DNA of 64,000 nt from Gilliamella sp. N-G2 (GCF_002142215.1 NZ_NAST01000003.1:62001-126000); one strand, 5' to 3'. Numbered from the stretch's first letter, positions 16,815 through 28,417 are shown. Numbers and translations: made by a program. Notes: generated by a model not told the origin, from the sequence alone.

Positions 16815-18581
16815 ATGCTGATTAAATTTATTCGTGCCGGTTATCAGTTGGCTGGTTATCAAGATCGTCGACTAACCAAAGGATTATCTCTGGCGGCACT
16901 TGATGGTTGCTTATTGACAGTAAGTTATTACATTGTTGCACAACTTATCTTGTCCGTTTTCAATAAAACTATTTCGTTACCGATAATCCTATTAAGCGCA
17001 GTCGGTTTATTGTCCTGCCTGTTGGGGAGAATTTATTCAAGTAATTTGGCATTAAGCCACGTTTTTGGTGGGACTTATGCCATGATGGCTGAAGCTAGAA
17101 TTCGAATTATTAACCATTTACACGCTTTACCACTAGGTTGGTTTTCAGCAAAACGAACGGGGGATTTAAGTGTTCGTTTAACATCCGATCTCGAGCTAAT
17201 CGAATGGCTGTGGTCGCATTTTTTAGCTGTCTTTACCAGCACCATAATCACGATGTTATTAATATTGGCACTGCTATGCTGGATTGATCTCTTTTTAGCT
17301 TTGCTAGTTATTATAACCATTCCTTTTTCCTTTTGGGTTATGTCATTAACGCAGCGTGTCATCAGTCGTTATGATGAAAAAATGTTGGACACTGCGAGTA
17401 ATGCACAAGCAGAGTTATATGATTATATACAAGGCATTAACGTTATTCGCTGTTTTGGTCAGTTTGGTACAGCTTGGAAGCGTCTTTCTAATGCGTTGTT
17501 TCAACAATATCAAGCGCAACTAGTATTAGAAACTAAACCCTCTGCGTTAGTCGCACTATTTGGTTTTGTTAGTGAGTTCAGCTTTCTACTATTACTTGTA
17601 TCAGGCGGATATTTGTTGTTTCAGGAACGTTTAGATATTCAGCACTTTATCCTACTCAATTTTTTTTCACTGATTGTCTATCGGCAATTACAAACACTTG
17701 GAGATGGGTTAATAAAACTTCGATTTAGCTCACGCGCCATGGAACGTATCAAAAAACTACTGAGTGAAACACCGGTGGCCACATATAATGATGGGAACGT
17801 CTCTATAATCCCTAGCTCGAATGAAATTACTGTAAAGCAACTCACTTTTACCTATCCTGAACAATCCTGTCCGGTCTTACAAAACATTAACTGCCACATT
17901 CAGAGTAATGCGATAACGGTTATTGTTGGCCCTAGTGGTTCAGGAAAAAGCACTCTGTTGCAACTCATTGCGCAAATGTGGGTACCAGACTCTGGTCAAA
18001 TTCTTTGGGGTGAATATGATACTAAAATAATCGCTAGTGAGATCTTAGATCGCAATATTGCCATGGTATTTCAAGATGTGGTTTTGTTTTCGGCATCAGT
18101 ATTTGACAATATTTTGATGGGTAATCAGAACGCAACTGCTGAGGAAGTGATTCAGGCAGCTAAATTAGCTCAAGCTGATGAATTTATTCAAAAGTTACCG
18201 GATGGTTATCAAACAATTCTTGGTGATAATGGTTACTCATTATCAGGCGGAGAACGGCAACGACTGTCAATTGCCAGAGCATTATTAAAAAAAGCCCCTA
18301 TCATCCTATTGGATGAAGCGACTGCCAGTGTTGATGCTTCTACTGAACTGGCAATACATCGAGTATTAGAAAACTTATCTCAGCATTGTACTGTTGTGGT
18401 TGTTGCTCATCGTTTGAACACAATACAAAAGGCCCAGAAAATACTGGTTATGAATGCGGGGGGCTTGGTGGAACAAGGGGATCATGACTCTTTGCTTCGC
18501 AAAAATGGTCTTTACACTCAATTGTGGCAGCGTCAACAGCAATCACTCTCATGGCAGCTTACTACATCAAATAAGGAATAA
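16815..18581 (+). CDS. ybtQ: YbtQ-like ABC transporter (fused permease-ATPase), siderophore import
   Basis: A 588-residue half-transporter with six membrane spans and an ATPase domain: Walker A GPSGSGKST, signature LSGGERQRLS, Walker B ILLDEATAS. The ATG directly follows the ybtP stop (TAAATG), so translation is tightly coupled. Partner of YbtP in ferric yersiniabactin uptake. It is the last gene of the fyuA-ybtP-ybtQ unit. Confidence 0.9.
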   Translation: MLIKFIRAGYQLAGYQDRRLTKGLSLAALDGCLLTVSYYIVAQLILSVFNKTISLPIILLSAVGLLSCLLGRIYSSNLALSHVFGGTYAMMAEARIRIINHLHALPLGWFSAKRTGDLSVRLTSDLELIEWLWSHFLAVFTSTIITMLLILALLCWIDLFLALLVIITIPFSFWVMSLTQRVISRYDEKMLDTASNAQAELYDYIQGINVIRCFGQFGTAWKRLSNALFQQYQAQLVLETKPSALVALFGFVSEFSFLLLLVSGGYLLFQERLDIQHFILLNFFSLIVYRQLQTLGDGLIKLRFSSRAMERIKKLLSETPVATYNDGNVSIIPSSNEITVKQLTFTYPEQSCPVLQNINCHIQSNAITVIVGPSGSGKSTLLQLIAQMWVPDSGQILWGEYDTKIIASEILDRNIAMVFQDVVLFSASVFDNILMGNQNATAEEVIQAAKLAQADEFIQKLPDGYQTILGDNGYSLSGGERQRLSIARALLKKAPIILLDEATASVDASTELAIHRVLENLSQHCTVVVVAHRLNTIQKAQKILVMNAGGLVEQGDHDSLLRKNGLYTQLWQRQQQSLSWQLTTSNKE

Positions 18582-18933
18582 CAACGCGATGACCACTTCA
18601 ACGCAGGCAAAATTAAACAATTTTATATAATGTGATGTTATATCGGGTGGCATAACAGGATAGCCATGGATAATTCCCCAAATATACACAGACCATGCTT
18701 ACTTTTCGATAACCGTTGCAACAGTATACCCTTTAAATGAAAACAGTGTGTATCTTTCCGTATTACTGGTTTCGTACCATTTTACATTAGATTCTTCGGG
18801 TATATTTGGGTGGCGGGAGCGGATTGACTCACATTTCATGCTCGCCCTACGGGTCGTTGCTAAAGCTACGCAGTCTCGTGCTACTAGGCTCGAACCTCTT
18901 ATTGGTTCGAATCAAATGCATAGTAGTAATAAT
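18582..18933. other. Non-coding region with a GC-rich, hairpin-rich tRNA-flank segment
   Basis: After ybtQ a frame starting ATG at 18590 stops after 13 codons and looks like the start of a decayed gene. From about 18806 to 18920 the base composition rises well above the surroundings, and several short palindromes appear (GCTCGCCC..GGGTCG-like, TCGAACC..GGTTCGA). The TTCGAA blocks resemble tRNA T-arms, but no complete tRNA folds. No protein gene is supported here. Confidence 0.5.
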
Positions 18934-18968
18934 AAAAAAGCCCACTCAAATGAGTAGGCTTTTTTTAT
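18934..18968 (-). terminator. Terminator of the tRNA-His/tRNA-Pro unit
   Basis: AAAAAAGCC-C-ACTCA / TGAGT-A-GGCTTTTTT hairpin with U-runs on both strands, six bases beyond the tRNA-Pro CCA end. It also terminates rightward transcription from ybtQ. Confidence 0.85.
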
Positions 18969-18973
18969 TGAAT

Positions 18974-19050
18974 TGGTCGGCGAGAGAGGATTCGAACCTC
19001 CGACCCACTGGTCCCAAACCAGTTGCGCTACCAAGCTGCGCTACTCGCCG
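18974..19050 (-). tRNA. proM: tRNA-Pro (UGG)
   Basis: A 77-nt cloverleaf including an encoded CCA end. The anticodon is TGG in CTGGTTTGGGACCAG, and the T-arm is GGAGGTTCGAATCCTC. The sequence appears identical to E. coli proM. It is co-transcribed behind tRNA-His. Confidence 0.97.
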
Positions 19051-19081
19051 TCAGAAATCGCTTCACATTCTAAATATAAAA

Positions 19082-19157
19082 TGGGGTGGCTAATGGGATT
19101 CGAACCCACGACAACTGGAATCACAATCCAGGGCTCTACCAACTGAGCTATAGCCAC
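19082..19157 (-). tRNA. hisR: tRNA-His (GUG)
   Basis: A 76-nt cloverleaf with encoded CCA. The anticodon is GTG in TGGATTGTGATTCCA and the acceptor stem is GTGGCTA/TAGCCAC. The sequence appears identical to E. coli hisR. First gene of the two-tRNA unit; the argX and leuT genes that accompany hisR and proM in E. coli are absent. Confidence 0.97.
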
Positions 19158-19279
19158 CATAGAAGTAGGACGAAATATTACGCATAAAAAATAATATTGT
19201 CCAGCATATTTTTAAAAAATAATACCAATTGGTTATATTAAAAGCGTTAAAAGCCTAATATTTACCATTTTGGATAAAA

Positions 19280-20575
19280 TTAAACTTTATGCGACATAAT
19301 ATCAATTATCTGGGTGTCTGTGGCTTTCATACTATTACTGACAATCGCCCCTAGATTATTAATGGTGGTTTCAACACTATCGCAAACAATACCTTCATTA
19401 CCTGTAACACGAATTCGGTTTAGCGCCATTAATACGGCTTTAAATCCGGATGAAACCGAAGTTGAAACTTTCATTGCACAGCTATTTGACGCACCATCAC
19501 AAATTATTCCGGACAAATCACCGATCATGTTACATATGGCCATATCAACTGGCTCATATTGGCCTTTACCCAGTAACCACGCCATACCGGCAGCCGATCC
19601 CATGGCAGCTGTTGAGGCTGCACAAAGTGCTGATAATGGCGGAAATTTACTATGAATATAAATGGCAATAGTATGTGATAAAATAAGCGCTCTCGCTAAT
19701 TGTTCTGGCGTTGCATCTAAATAATCGGCAACAACAACGACTGGCATAGTAGCAGTAATACCTTGATTGCCTGAACCTGAATTACTCATAGCCGGTAACG
19801 TTGCCCCCCCCATGCGAGCATCTGATGCAGCAGTAGTACGAATAATCACTTTAGACAGTAGATCATCGGCTAATAAGCCATTTTTAGTTTGTTCATGTAA
19901 TGTCGCCGCAATACTTAAACCATAATCTCGTCTTAACCCTTCTTGAGATAAGGCATCATTTAATTCTGCTGAGTGTAAAATAAATTCGATATCAGCAAAA
20001 GCAGCCTGCGAGGCAAACTCATATATCTGTTTTACCGACATCAATTTGATGATAGCCGCATCTTTCGAATCATCTTGCTTTTGGTTATCAGCTTTAAAAA
20101 TTATTTCGCCATTTTTTTCAATCAAAATCACATTAGTGTGTGAGTTTTCAATACAGACGCGGACATGATCGTAACTAGTATAAATATTAGCTTCAGAATA
20201 AATAGCAGTATTATTATTGGCAATTTGCACATTAACTTTATGCTCATTGAGCATCGTTTTGGCTTGTTCGATTTGTTGTTGAGTAATATTTTTAAGGACT
20301 TCAAGACCAGCCTCAGCATCACCGCCAATGGCGCCGATGGCCGCTGCAATAGTTAATCCCACCATACCAGTGCCTGGAACCGTAACCCCCATGCCATTTT
20401 TCATTAAATTGGGCGAAACATAAGCATCAATGCGGCTAATTTTGTTTTTATCAATATATTGAGTTGCCGTAGCAGCAGCTAAAGCAAGTGAGATAGGTTC
20501 AGTGCAACCAAGTGCTGGCAAGACTTCATGTTTCACCAATTTGATTAATTGTTGCCACATTACTTGTTGTTCCAT
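19280..20575 (-). CDS. cyuA: L-cysteine desulfidase CyuA (UPF0597, YhaM family)
   Basis: A 431-residue protein matching E. coli CyuA/YhaM over its whole length: PALGCTEPISLALAAA near the N-terminus, SPNLMKNGMGVTVPGTGMVG, RMGGATLPAMSNSGSGNQG, and CDGASNSCAMKVSTS near the C-terminus. The conserved cysteines are those thought to hold an iron-sulfur cluster. It breaks down cysteine to pyruvate, ammonia and sulfide, chiefly under anaerobic conditions. GGAG precedes the ATG. No cyuP permease or cyuR regulator is adjacent; the gene is monocistronic, divergent from the two-component genes. Confidence 0.92.
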   Translation of the reverse strand: MEQQVMWQQLIKLVKHEVLPALGCTEPISLALAAATATQYIDKNKISRIDAYVSPNLMKNGMGVTVPGTGMVGLTIAAAIGAIGGDAEAGLEVLKNITQQQIEQAKTMLNEHKVNVQIANNNTAIYSEANIYTSYDHVRVCIENSHTNVILIEKNGEIIFKADNQKQDDSKDAAIIKLMSVKQIYEFASQAAFADIEFILHSAELNDALSQEGLRRDYGLSIAATLHEQTKNGLLADDLLSKVIIRTTAASDARMGGATLPAMSNSGSGNQGITATMPVVVVADYLDATPEQLARALILSHTIAIYIHSKFPPLSALCAASTAAMGSAAGMAWLLGKGQYEPVDMAICNMIGDLSGIICDGASNSCAMKVSTSVSSGFKAVLMALNRIRVTGNEGIVCDSVETTINNLGAIVSNSMKATDTQIIDIMSHKV

Positions 20576-20954
20576 TTTTTATCTCCATATTACTAACCGT
20601 AATGTTAGCAAGTGAAACATTTAGCCACAAAATTAAGTAATTATTTTATTCTATTTAACTTGAAAACTGAATGTTAAGCTCACATATTAAAGAGTAAGTG
20701 AACATAATTTATCAGTTCAATACTGATTTTATTAATACGTTAAACCTCTATAAACAGATTTTTATTAAATCACTTTTTGTTTAAAATACACACAACAAAA
20801 AATAGACTAAATCTGAAACGTCTATACTTAACTGCATAGTAAATAAATTAATCAGGAATAGTTCAAAATATGTAATATTTTAGTAAAACCACCTGACTTT
20901 TTTTTTATTATTGCAATAATGTAACTATCAAAAATTAAATAATAATGGCGAGAT
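20576..20954. promoter_or_regulatory. Divergent intergenic region, cyuA / two-component genes
   Basis: 379 bp of very AT-rich DNA. It should contain both promoters, but no operator or structured RNA stands out. Confidence 0.4.
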
Positions 20955-21638
20955 ATGATAAATATTTTATTAATTGATGATGATGTAGAATTATCACAAA
21001 TGCTTAGCGAATATTTAACTAATGAAGGTTTTAATATTACAAGTGTTTACCAAGGTAAGGATGGTATTGATGAAGCACTGTCAGGTAAATATCGTGCAGC
21101 AATTTTAGATGTTATGTTACCTGATATTAATGGCATTGATGTCCTAAAAAGCATTCGTCAACAATGTAATATGCCAGTTATTATGCTGACAGCCAAAGGC
21201 GATAATATTGATCGCGTATTGGGGCTCGAATTAGGCGCTGATGATTACATTCCAAAACCATGTTATCCTCGAGAATTATTAGCAAGATTGCGAGCGGTTT
21301 TACGTCGTTTTGATGAACGTTCGGTCGAATTGGTTGATGATAAAAAATATCATTTTAATGGTTTAACCTTAGATATTCCTCAACGACTATGTACTTGGAA
21401 TGGTCAACCTATTGATTTAACTTCTACCGAATTTAACTTATTAGTTCTACTTGTAAAACATAGTGAACGAGTGGTCACTAAAGAAGAATTATCTGAAATA
21501 GGTCTTGGTCGTGCGCGGGAGCTTTATGATAGAAGTGTTGACGTCCATATCAGCAATATTCGCCAAAAATTACATCAAGTCGCACAAAATGATGTAACCA
21601 TTGAAACAATAAGAGCGGTTGGATATCGTATCCGTTAA
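20955..21638 (+). CDS. OmpR-family response regulator, CpxR-like
   Basis: A 227-residue protein with an N-terminal receiver domain (acidic pocket DDD at residues 8-10, phospho-Asp in AILDVMLPD at about residue 52, K in PKP at about 102) and a C-terminal winged helix (residues 130-227). GVDIDRVLGLELGADDY-type sequence and the TEFNLL..DVHISNIRQKL block resemble CpxR/RstA. It is followed 18 nt later by its cognate kinase gene. Role in envelope stress is inferred from similarity. Confidence 0.85.
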   Translation: MINILLIDDDVELSQMLSEYLTNEGFNITSVYQGKDGIDEALSGKYRAAILDVMLPDINGIDVLKSIRQQCNMPVIMLTAKGDNIDRVLGLELGADDYIPKPCYPRELLARLRAVLRRFDERSVELVDDKKYHFNGLTLDIPQRLCTWNGQPIDLTSTEFNLLVLLVKHSERVVTKEELSEIGLGRARELYDRSVDVHISNIRQKLHQVAQNDVTIETIRAVGYRIR

Positions 21639-21656
21639 TCAAGCCATAGGTTTGCT

Positions 21657-22961
21657 ATGAATCGTCGATTATTTTGGAAAATACTGATTATATTTTGGAT
21701 AATCTTTTATCTTACTTTCCAATTAACTTGGATTGCTTTCTCTTATTATATTGAGAATAAAAATCAACGATTCTTAAATCATATGCCAACTAAAGTGGAT
21801 ATGATTGCGCAATTATTACATGTTGCCGGAGAAGATGAAACCCTCAATTTTATCGCCCATCTACCCGAACGTGAAAGGGCTTTATTGTCGATAAAATTGG
21901 TATCTCCACAAAATGATCAAGTTAATATCATCACCGATGAACTTGAACCGACCACTTATATATACCAAAGAATGGCGGTTGCACCAGATGGTACGCTTTA
22001 CTCGGTATCATTTAAAGATGATAAAACCGATCACAGCAACAGTGCTAAAAAAACTCTGTTTACAATGCCAACCCCCATTGTACTAATGGGGATCTTTGTT
22101 GGCTTAGTGTTCAGTCTATTTTTAGCCTGGAACTTGACCAGACCGATGAAGTTACTAAGACAAGGATTTTTCCGCGTCTCGCAAGGTGATCTGTCGGTTC
22201 GGTTATTTAAAAAGTTAAAACCTCGTCGTGATGAACTGAGTGAATTAGGTAAAGATTTTGACATGATGGTAGAGCAACTCAACATCTTAATATCTGATCG
22301 TCAAGCTCTACTTCATGATGTTTCTCATGAACTCAGAACCCCTCTGGCCCGCTTACAATTGGCAATCGGTCTTGCCCAACAAAATAAACAAAATATCGAT
22401 ACAGCTTTAGCTAGAATTGAGTTAGAGTCGGAACGATTAGATCAATTAATTGGTGAGATTCTCAATTATTCACGTGCGGAAATGAATAATCGAACCGATG
22501 AATACTTTGACTTAAAAGAGTTAATTGGTGTAGTAGTTAATGATGCCAACTATGAAGCCAATCACCAATCTATTGAAGTAGAGTTTAACTTATCATCCAT
22601 TAATCACTCTATTGTTAAAGGTAATTCTGAACAGATACGACGAGCGATTGAAAATATTATTCGTAATGCTATCCGCTTTTCTAATGCAGGCCAAACGGTT
22701 GAGGTATCATTAAAAGAAGCAGGAAAATATTTACAAATTGAAGTTAAAGATCGTGGACCGGGTGTCGATGCCAGCAAATTATCAAGTATTTTTGAACCCT
22801 TTGTCCGTATTCAGTCAGCACAGTTAGGTAAAGGCTATGGACTAGGTCTAGCCATCGTCAGAAAGACCGTTATTATGCATAACGGTACTATTCAAGCTAA
22901 TAATCGCGATGGTGGTGGTTTAGTGGTAACAATCAAACTACCATATTGGCGAAAAAATTAA
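21657..22961 (+). CDS. Sensor histidine kinase, CpxA-like
   Basis: A 434-residue inner-membrane kinase: first span at residues 7-29, a short periplasmic domain to about 138, a second span, HAMP (LTRPMKLLRQGFFRVSQGDLSVR), HisKA with the phospho-acceptor His in HDVSHELRTPLARL, and HATPase with N-box (NIIRNAIRFS), G1 DRGPGV and G2 GLGLAIV. It pairs with the upstream response regulator. It converges on the M15 peptidase gene with a 4-bp overlap of the stop codons. A link between the two is suggested only by position. Confidence 0.85.
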   Translation: MNRRLFWKILIIFWIIFYLTFQLTWIAFSYYIENKNQRFLNHMPTKVDMIAQLLHVAGEDETLNFIAHLPERERALLSIKLVSPQNDQVNIITDELEPTTYIYQRMAVAPDGTLYSVSFKDDKTDHSNSAKKTLFTMPTPIVLMGIFVGLVFSLFLAWNLTRPMKLLRQGFFRVSQGDLSVRLFKKLKPRRDELSELGKDFDMMVEQLNILISDRQALLHDVSHELRTPLARLQLAIGLAQQNKQNIDTALARIELESERLDQLIGEILNYSRAEMNNRTDEYFDLKELIGVVVNDANYEANHQSIEVEFNLSSINHSIVKGNSEQIRRAIENIIRNAIRFSNAGQTVEVSLKEAGKYLQIEVKDRGPGVDASKLSSIFEPFVRIQSAQLGKGYGLGLAIVRKTVIMHNGTIQANNRDGGGLVVTIKLPYWRKN

Positions 22962-23710
22962 TAACAATCAGGATTAACGGTTAATACATACTCTTTTACC
23001 AGACTTTCTAAGGTAATTTTATCGTAACCAGTAAAATTCAGATTGTGCATAATCATCTGTGGATTGCTATCAAGTATTGCTTTATATTCAGCAATATATT
23101 GTTTTGAGATTGGTTTATATGACCAATGCCACTCTTCTGGCAAATAGCCCCCTTTTCGTCCCTCATTGAATGGTTGGCAAAAACCATATTTAGGTAAGTT
23201 TTCACGAAGCCATTGATACAAAATAACTCCCTGTTTATCATTTTTAAAATATTCAGACGATACACTAGTAATATCAATATCTGTTCCCCAATGATGTCTT
23301 GATGTACCAGGCATTGAAGATAATTTTAAAATTTGTTCGGCAATTTTTTGTGGATTATTCAACTTAGGTAATAATGCATCCCACTTACGTTGCCAAATAC
23401 CATTTTGATAGGTGTAATTACGCGTAGCACTCACTACAATAAAAGGAATATTAGGATAAGATTTTTTAAAATCATTATAAGCCTTAATCAACTGCTCAGT
23501 TGGTTCTTTCTGTAAATACATACCTTTTTTGTTTACTGGTAATATTGTTGAGTCGAGAGCAATATAATTACTATCTTTTTTTTCATCAAATTGTCCAGTA
23601 AGTTTATTTAATGGAATAGATTGTGCCATAGCAAACGTTGAACATAAGAGTAAAGTTAAAGTTGAGCTAAAATGAGTAACTGTTTTCAATGTTATTATTT
23701 TTTTCATCAT
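22958..23710 (-). CDS. M15-family D-alanyl-D-alanine/LD-carboxypeptidase, secreted
   Basis: A 250-residue protein with a signal peptide (to about AMAQ, residue 29) and the zinc-peptidase signature of M15: SRHHWGTDIDI (the SxHxxGxAxD motif, about residues 137-147) and EEWHWSY with the third zinc ligand. The domain trims peptidoglycan stem peptides in the periplasm. The gene overlaps the end of the kinase gene tail to tail, and no other cell-wall gene is adjacent. Confidence 0.85.
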   Translation of the reverse strand: MMKKIITLKTVTHFSSTLTLLLCSTFAMAQSIPLNKLTGQFDEKKDSNYIALDSTILPVNKKGMYLQKEPTEQLIKAYNDFKKSYPNIPFIVVSATRNYTYQNGIWQRKWDALLPKLNNPQKIAEQILKLSSMPGTSRHHWGTDIDITSVSSEYFKNDKQGVILYQWLRENLPKYGFCQPFNEGRKGGYLPEEWHWSYKPISKQYIAEYKAILDSNPQMIMHNLNFTGYDKITLESLVKEYVLTVNPDCY

Positions 23711-23810
23711 TTAGATTCTAATTAATATTATATTAGCCAGACAGGGTGAAAACCAGTATAATCCTTTCCCTAAAAATTGAAATAGCCATAATGTGTAAAA
23801 ACGAGGCCAT

Positions 23811-25001
23811 ATGTTAACATCAGCTACACACAAATCGTCTGATAATTGTTTGGACGTGACAAATACAACTAATCAAAACACCACCAATCCAACTAACGAA
23901 AAAATAAACTTACTTAACTTTACCAGACAACAGTTAAGAGAATTTTTTATTTCGCTAGAAGAAAAACCATTTAGAGCAGATCAAGTGATGAAATGGATCT
24001 ATCATTTTGGGATAGATGATTTCGATCTTATGACCGACATTAACAAAAAATTACGGGAGCAATTAAAAAAATTAGCTGAAATTAAAGCACCTAAAATTGC
24101 CATCGAACAACGTTCATCCGATGGCACCATAAAATGGGCATTAGATGTAGGCAATAATCAAATGATTGAATCAGTTTATATTCCTGAACGTGATCGTGCG
24201 ACTTTGTGTGTTTCATCACAAGTAGGCTGTGCTTTGGAATGTAAATTCTGTTCAACAGCGCAACAAGGTTTTAACCGTAATTTAACCGTATCTGAAATTA
24301 TTGGCCAAGTTTGGCGCGCTTCAAATGCTATTGGCGTAACAGGTAAATTAGCCGATCGACCTATCACTAACGTTGTTATGATGGGAATGGGTGAACCTTT
24401 ACTTAACTTATCCAATGTCGCACCAGCAATGGAAATTATGCTAGATGATTTTGGTTATGGTTTATCCAAAAGACGCGTGACGCTTTCTACTTCTGGTGTC
24501 GTACCCGCCTTAGATAAATTAGCTGGCATGATTGATGTAGCATTAGCTATTTCATTACATGCACCAAATGATGAAATTCGTAGTGAGATTATGCCAATTA
24601 ACCAAAAATATAATATGGCAATGTTACGTGATTCAATTTTACGTTATCTTTCAACCTCGAATGCTAATCATGGTAAAGTGACCATCGAATATGTATTACT
24701 CAACCAGATCAATGATAGTGTTGAACATGCCCATGAGCTGGCTAAATTCCTGAAAAATGTACCAAGTAAAATCAATTTAATTCCATGGAATCCTTTCCCT
24801 GGTGCGCCTTATGCTCGTTGTTCAAACACCCGAATTGATCGGTTTATGAAAACATTAATGGGTTACGGATTTACAGTTATCGTTCGAAAAACACGTGGCG
24901 ATGATATTGATGCAGCTTGTGGTCAACTTGCTGGTGAAGTCGTAGATCGAACTAAAAGAACACTTTATAAAAAACAAAACCTTATTCAAAAAACAGCATA
25001 A
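23811..25001 (+). CDS. rlmN: 23S rRNA (A2503-C2) / tRNA (A37) methyltransferase RlmN
   Basis: A 396-residue radical-SAM enzyme. The 4Fe-4S cysteines are in CALECKFC (C140, C144, C147), the SAM-binding GMGEPLLN follows, and the methyl-carrier Cys is C370 in [10 protein letters not shown]. It makes m2A in 23S rRNA and some tRNAs. The N-terminus is about 10 residues longer than in E. coli and rich in Asn/Thr, so the true start could be slightly later. pilW follows, as in many gammaproteobacteria. Confidence 0.95.
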   Translation: MLTSATHKSSDNCLDVTNTTNQNTTNPTNEKINLLNFTRQQLREFFISLEEKPFRADQVMKWIYHFGIDDFDLMTDINKKLREQLKKLAEIKAPKIAIEQRSSDGTIKWALDVGNNQMIESVYIPERDRATLCVSSQVGCALECKFCSTAQQGFNRNLTVSEIIGQVWRASNAIGVTGKLADRPITNVVMMGMGEPLLNLSNVAPAMEIMLDDFGYGLSKRRVTLSTSGVVPALDKLAGMIDVALAISLHAPNDEIRSEIMPINQKYNMAMLRDSILRYLSTSNANHGKVTIEYVLLNQINDSVEHAHELAKFLKNVPSKINLIPWNPFPGAPYARCSNTRIDRFMKTLMGYGFTVIVRKTRGDDIDAACGQLAGEVVDRTKRTLYKKQNLIQKTA

Positions 25002-25020
25002 AATAGAGAAGGAGTTGTGG

Positions 25021-25635
25021 ATGAAAAGTGCATTAATCGTATTAAGTGGTTTAGTTATACTCATGCTAGCTGGTTGCCAAACGAGCTCTCGTGAAGAGTT
25101 TGATCCTGAAGCAGCAGCATTAGCGAGAATGCGATTGGGGTTAGGCTATTTAGCTAAAGCCAATGAATCCGAGGATAATATTAAAGCAGCACATTATAAT
25201 CTAAAATTAGCTGCTCAGTATTCACCAAATAATCCACAAATAATGCTAGCAATGGCAATATTTGATCAGCATGTTGGTGAATATAATGAAGCAGAGATGA
25301 TTTATAAACGTATCACATTAATGCAACCAGGCAATGGTTTATTTCATGTTCACTACGGTTCCTTTTTATGTGGTATAAATCGTTATCAAGAAGCAAAACA
25401 ACAATTTAGTAAAAGCCTAGAACTGGATCGACATCGCTGGAAAGCTGATACCTACGAGCAATATGGTTATTGTGCTATCCAAAATGGCGATAAACAAACA
25501 GCAGATCTTATGTTCAAACAACTTTTTGAATATGATTCAAGTCGTCGAAGTAATGTGGTAAAAACAGCAGAACTTTATAAAAATAAAGGCGATAAAAAGA
25601 TAGCTAACTATCTATTTTTAATATCAAAAAAATAA
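25021..25635 (+). CDS. pilW: Type IV pilus assembly lipoprotein PilW/PilF (TPR)
   Basis: A 204-residue lipoprotein with lipobox LAGC (Cys about residue 19) and TPR repeats in the body (MLAMAIFDQHVGEYNEAEMIYKR; GSFLCGINRYQEAKQQFSKSLEL). The family is the outer-membrane pilotin that helps PilQ secretin assembly. The ATG at 25021 follows GAAGGAG closely; an upstream TTG at 25015 is less likely. It lies 19 nt after rlmN, the conserved rlmN-pilW order. Confidence 0.88.
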   Translation: MKSALIVLSGLVILMLAGCQTSSREEFDPEAAALARMRLGLGYLAKANESEDNIKAAHYNLKLAAQYSPNNPQIMLAMAIFDQHVGEYNEAEMIYKRITLMQPGNGLFHVHYGSFLCGINRYQEAKQQFSKSLELDRHRWKADTYEQYGYCAIQNGDKQTADLMFKQLFEYDSSRRSNVVKTAELYKNKGDKKIANYLFLISKK

Positions 25636-25681
25636 ACTATAAAAATTAAAAGAAATATCATTTGAAGCAAGAGTAAATATC

Positions 25682-26260
25682 ATGAGTTTTTTGGCTATTT
25701 TATTGTTAGCATTAGCCATGTCTACTGATGCATTTGCGGTAGCGATTTGTCGAGGTGTTTCACTCAAATCAACACCGTTTTTAGGCGCATTAAAAGTGGG
25801 GATCTTATTTGGTTTTGTTGAAGCCATCACTCCATTACTAGGCTGGTTAATTGGTTATATTGCCTTACAATATATTGAAAGATGGGATCATTGGATTGTT
25901 TTTGCCGTCATGTTATTGTTAGGTCTAAACATGATCTATCATAGTTTTAAAGAAGATAACGATGACAACTGTGATGGAAAACCACTTCCTTCATCGAAAA
26001 AATCATTTCTAATATTAGTTCTTACTGCGATTTCAACAAGTATTGATGCATTTGCTGTTGGTGTCGGATTAGCACTTGCCAGCGTTAATATTTATATTGC
26101 CGCCACCATGATTGGGCTTGCAACTTGTATCATGGTTACGTTGGGCTTATTGCTAGGTAAAAAAATTGGTTGTTTAATTGGTAAACAAGCATCATTTATC
26201 GGTGGCGTTGTACTTATTGTTATCGGTTCAATCACATTGTATCAACATCTCGCTATATAA
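25682..26260 (+). CDS. mntP: Manganese efflux pump MntP
   Basis: A 192-residue, six-span protein built from two halves, each with the family's acidic motif: AMSTDAFAVAICRG near residue 13 and STSIDAFAVGVGLA near residue 115. It exports Mn2+. Only 46 bp separate it from pilW, so there is no room for the yybP-ykoY manganese riboswitch found upstream of E. coli mntP. Confidence 0.93.
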   Translation: MSFLAILLLALAMSTDAFAVAICRGVSLKSTPFLGALKVGILFGFVEAITPLLGWLIGYIALQYIERWDHWIVFAVMLLLGLNMIYHSFKEDNDDNCDGKPLPSSKKSFLILVLTAISTSIDAFAVGVGLALASVNIYIAATMIGLATCIMVTLGLLLGKKIGCLIGKQASFIGGVVLIVIGSITLYQHLAI

Positions 26261-26289
26261 TTTTATTCTTTACTTAAGTTTAGATATAA

Positions 26290-26319
26290 AAAAACCACTC
26301 ACATATTGGAGTGGTTTTT
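26290..26319. terminator. Bidirectional terminator between mntP and groEL
   Basis: AAAAACCACTC / GAGTGGTTTTT, an 11-bp stem with an 8-nt loop and U-runs both ways. It serves the convergent mntP and groESL units. Confidence 0.9.
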
Positions 26320-26344
26320 TATTTTGACTGGCTAAATAGGGGAA

Positions 26345-28027
<1,683 letters not shown>

Positions 28028-28038
28028 TTATCTGCCAG

Positions 28039-28332
28039 TTATGCTTCAACAATGGCTAAAATATCGGTTTCTGATAGGATAAGCACTTCTTCATTATCAA
28101 TTTTTTCGGTTTTAACGCCATATCCTTCGTTAAAGATCACGATATCACCAACTTTAACATCTAGCGGCTGAACTTGACCATTTTCTAAAATGCGACCATT
28201 ACCAACAGCTAAAACTTCACCACGTGTTGATTTACCAGCAGCTGAACCAGTTAAAACAATACCGCCAGCTGATTTTGATTCTACTTCTTTACGTTTGATG
28301 ATCACACGATCATGCAATGGACGAATTTTCAT
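28039..28332 (-). CDS. groES: 10 kDa co-chaperonin GroES
   Basis: A 97-residue protein matching GroES throughout: [14 protein letters not shown] start, the mobile loop [21 protein letters not shown], and the C-terminal [10 protein letters not shown]. First gene of groES-groEL, with AGGAG before the ATG. Confidence 0.99.
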   Translation of the reverse strand: MKIRPLHDRVIIKRKEVESKSAGGIVLTGSAAGKSTRGEVLAVGNGRILENGQVQPLDVKVGDIVIFNEGYGVKTEKIDNEEVLILSETDILAIVEA

Positions 28333-28417
28333 TAGTTATCTCCTAGCACTAATTTTCACTTAAGTAATTATTAACAATAAATCATAAAATTATGATGAAT
28401 ATGATATAGTGCACATT

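Noticed and set aside
18748..19093. Overlapping plus-strand ORFs across the tRNA-Pro flank
   Set aside because: They run through the tRNA gene and the terminator and have no ribosome site; produced by the GC-rich flank sequence.
19314..19671. Plus-strand ORFs within cyuA
   Set aside because: Antisense shadows of a well-conserved minus-strand gene.
25636..25681. Manganese riboswitch before mntP
   Set aside because: Only 46 bp lie between pilW and mntP, too short for a yybP-ykoY aptamer.
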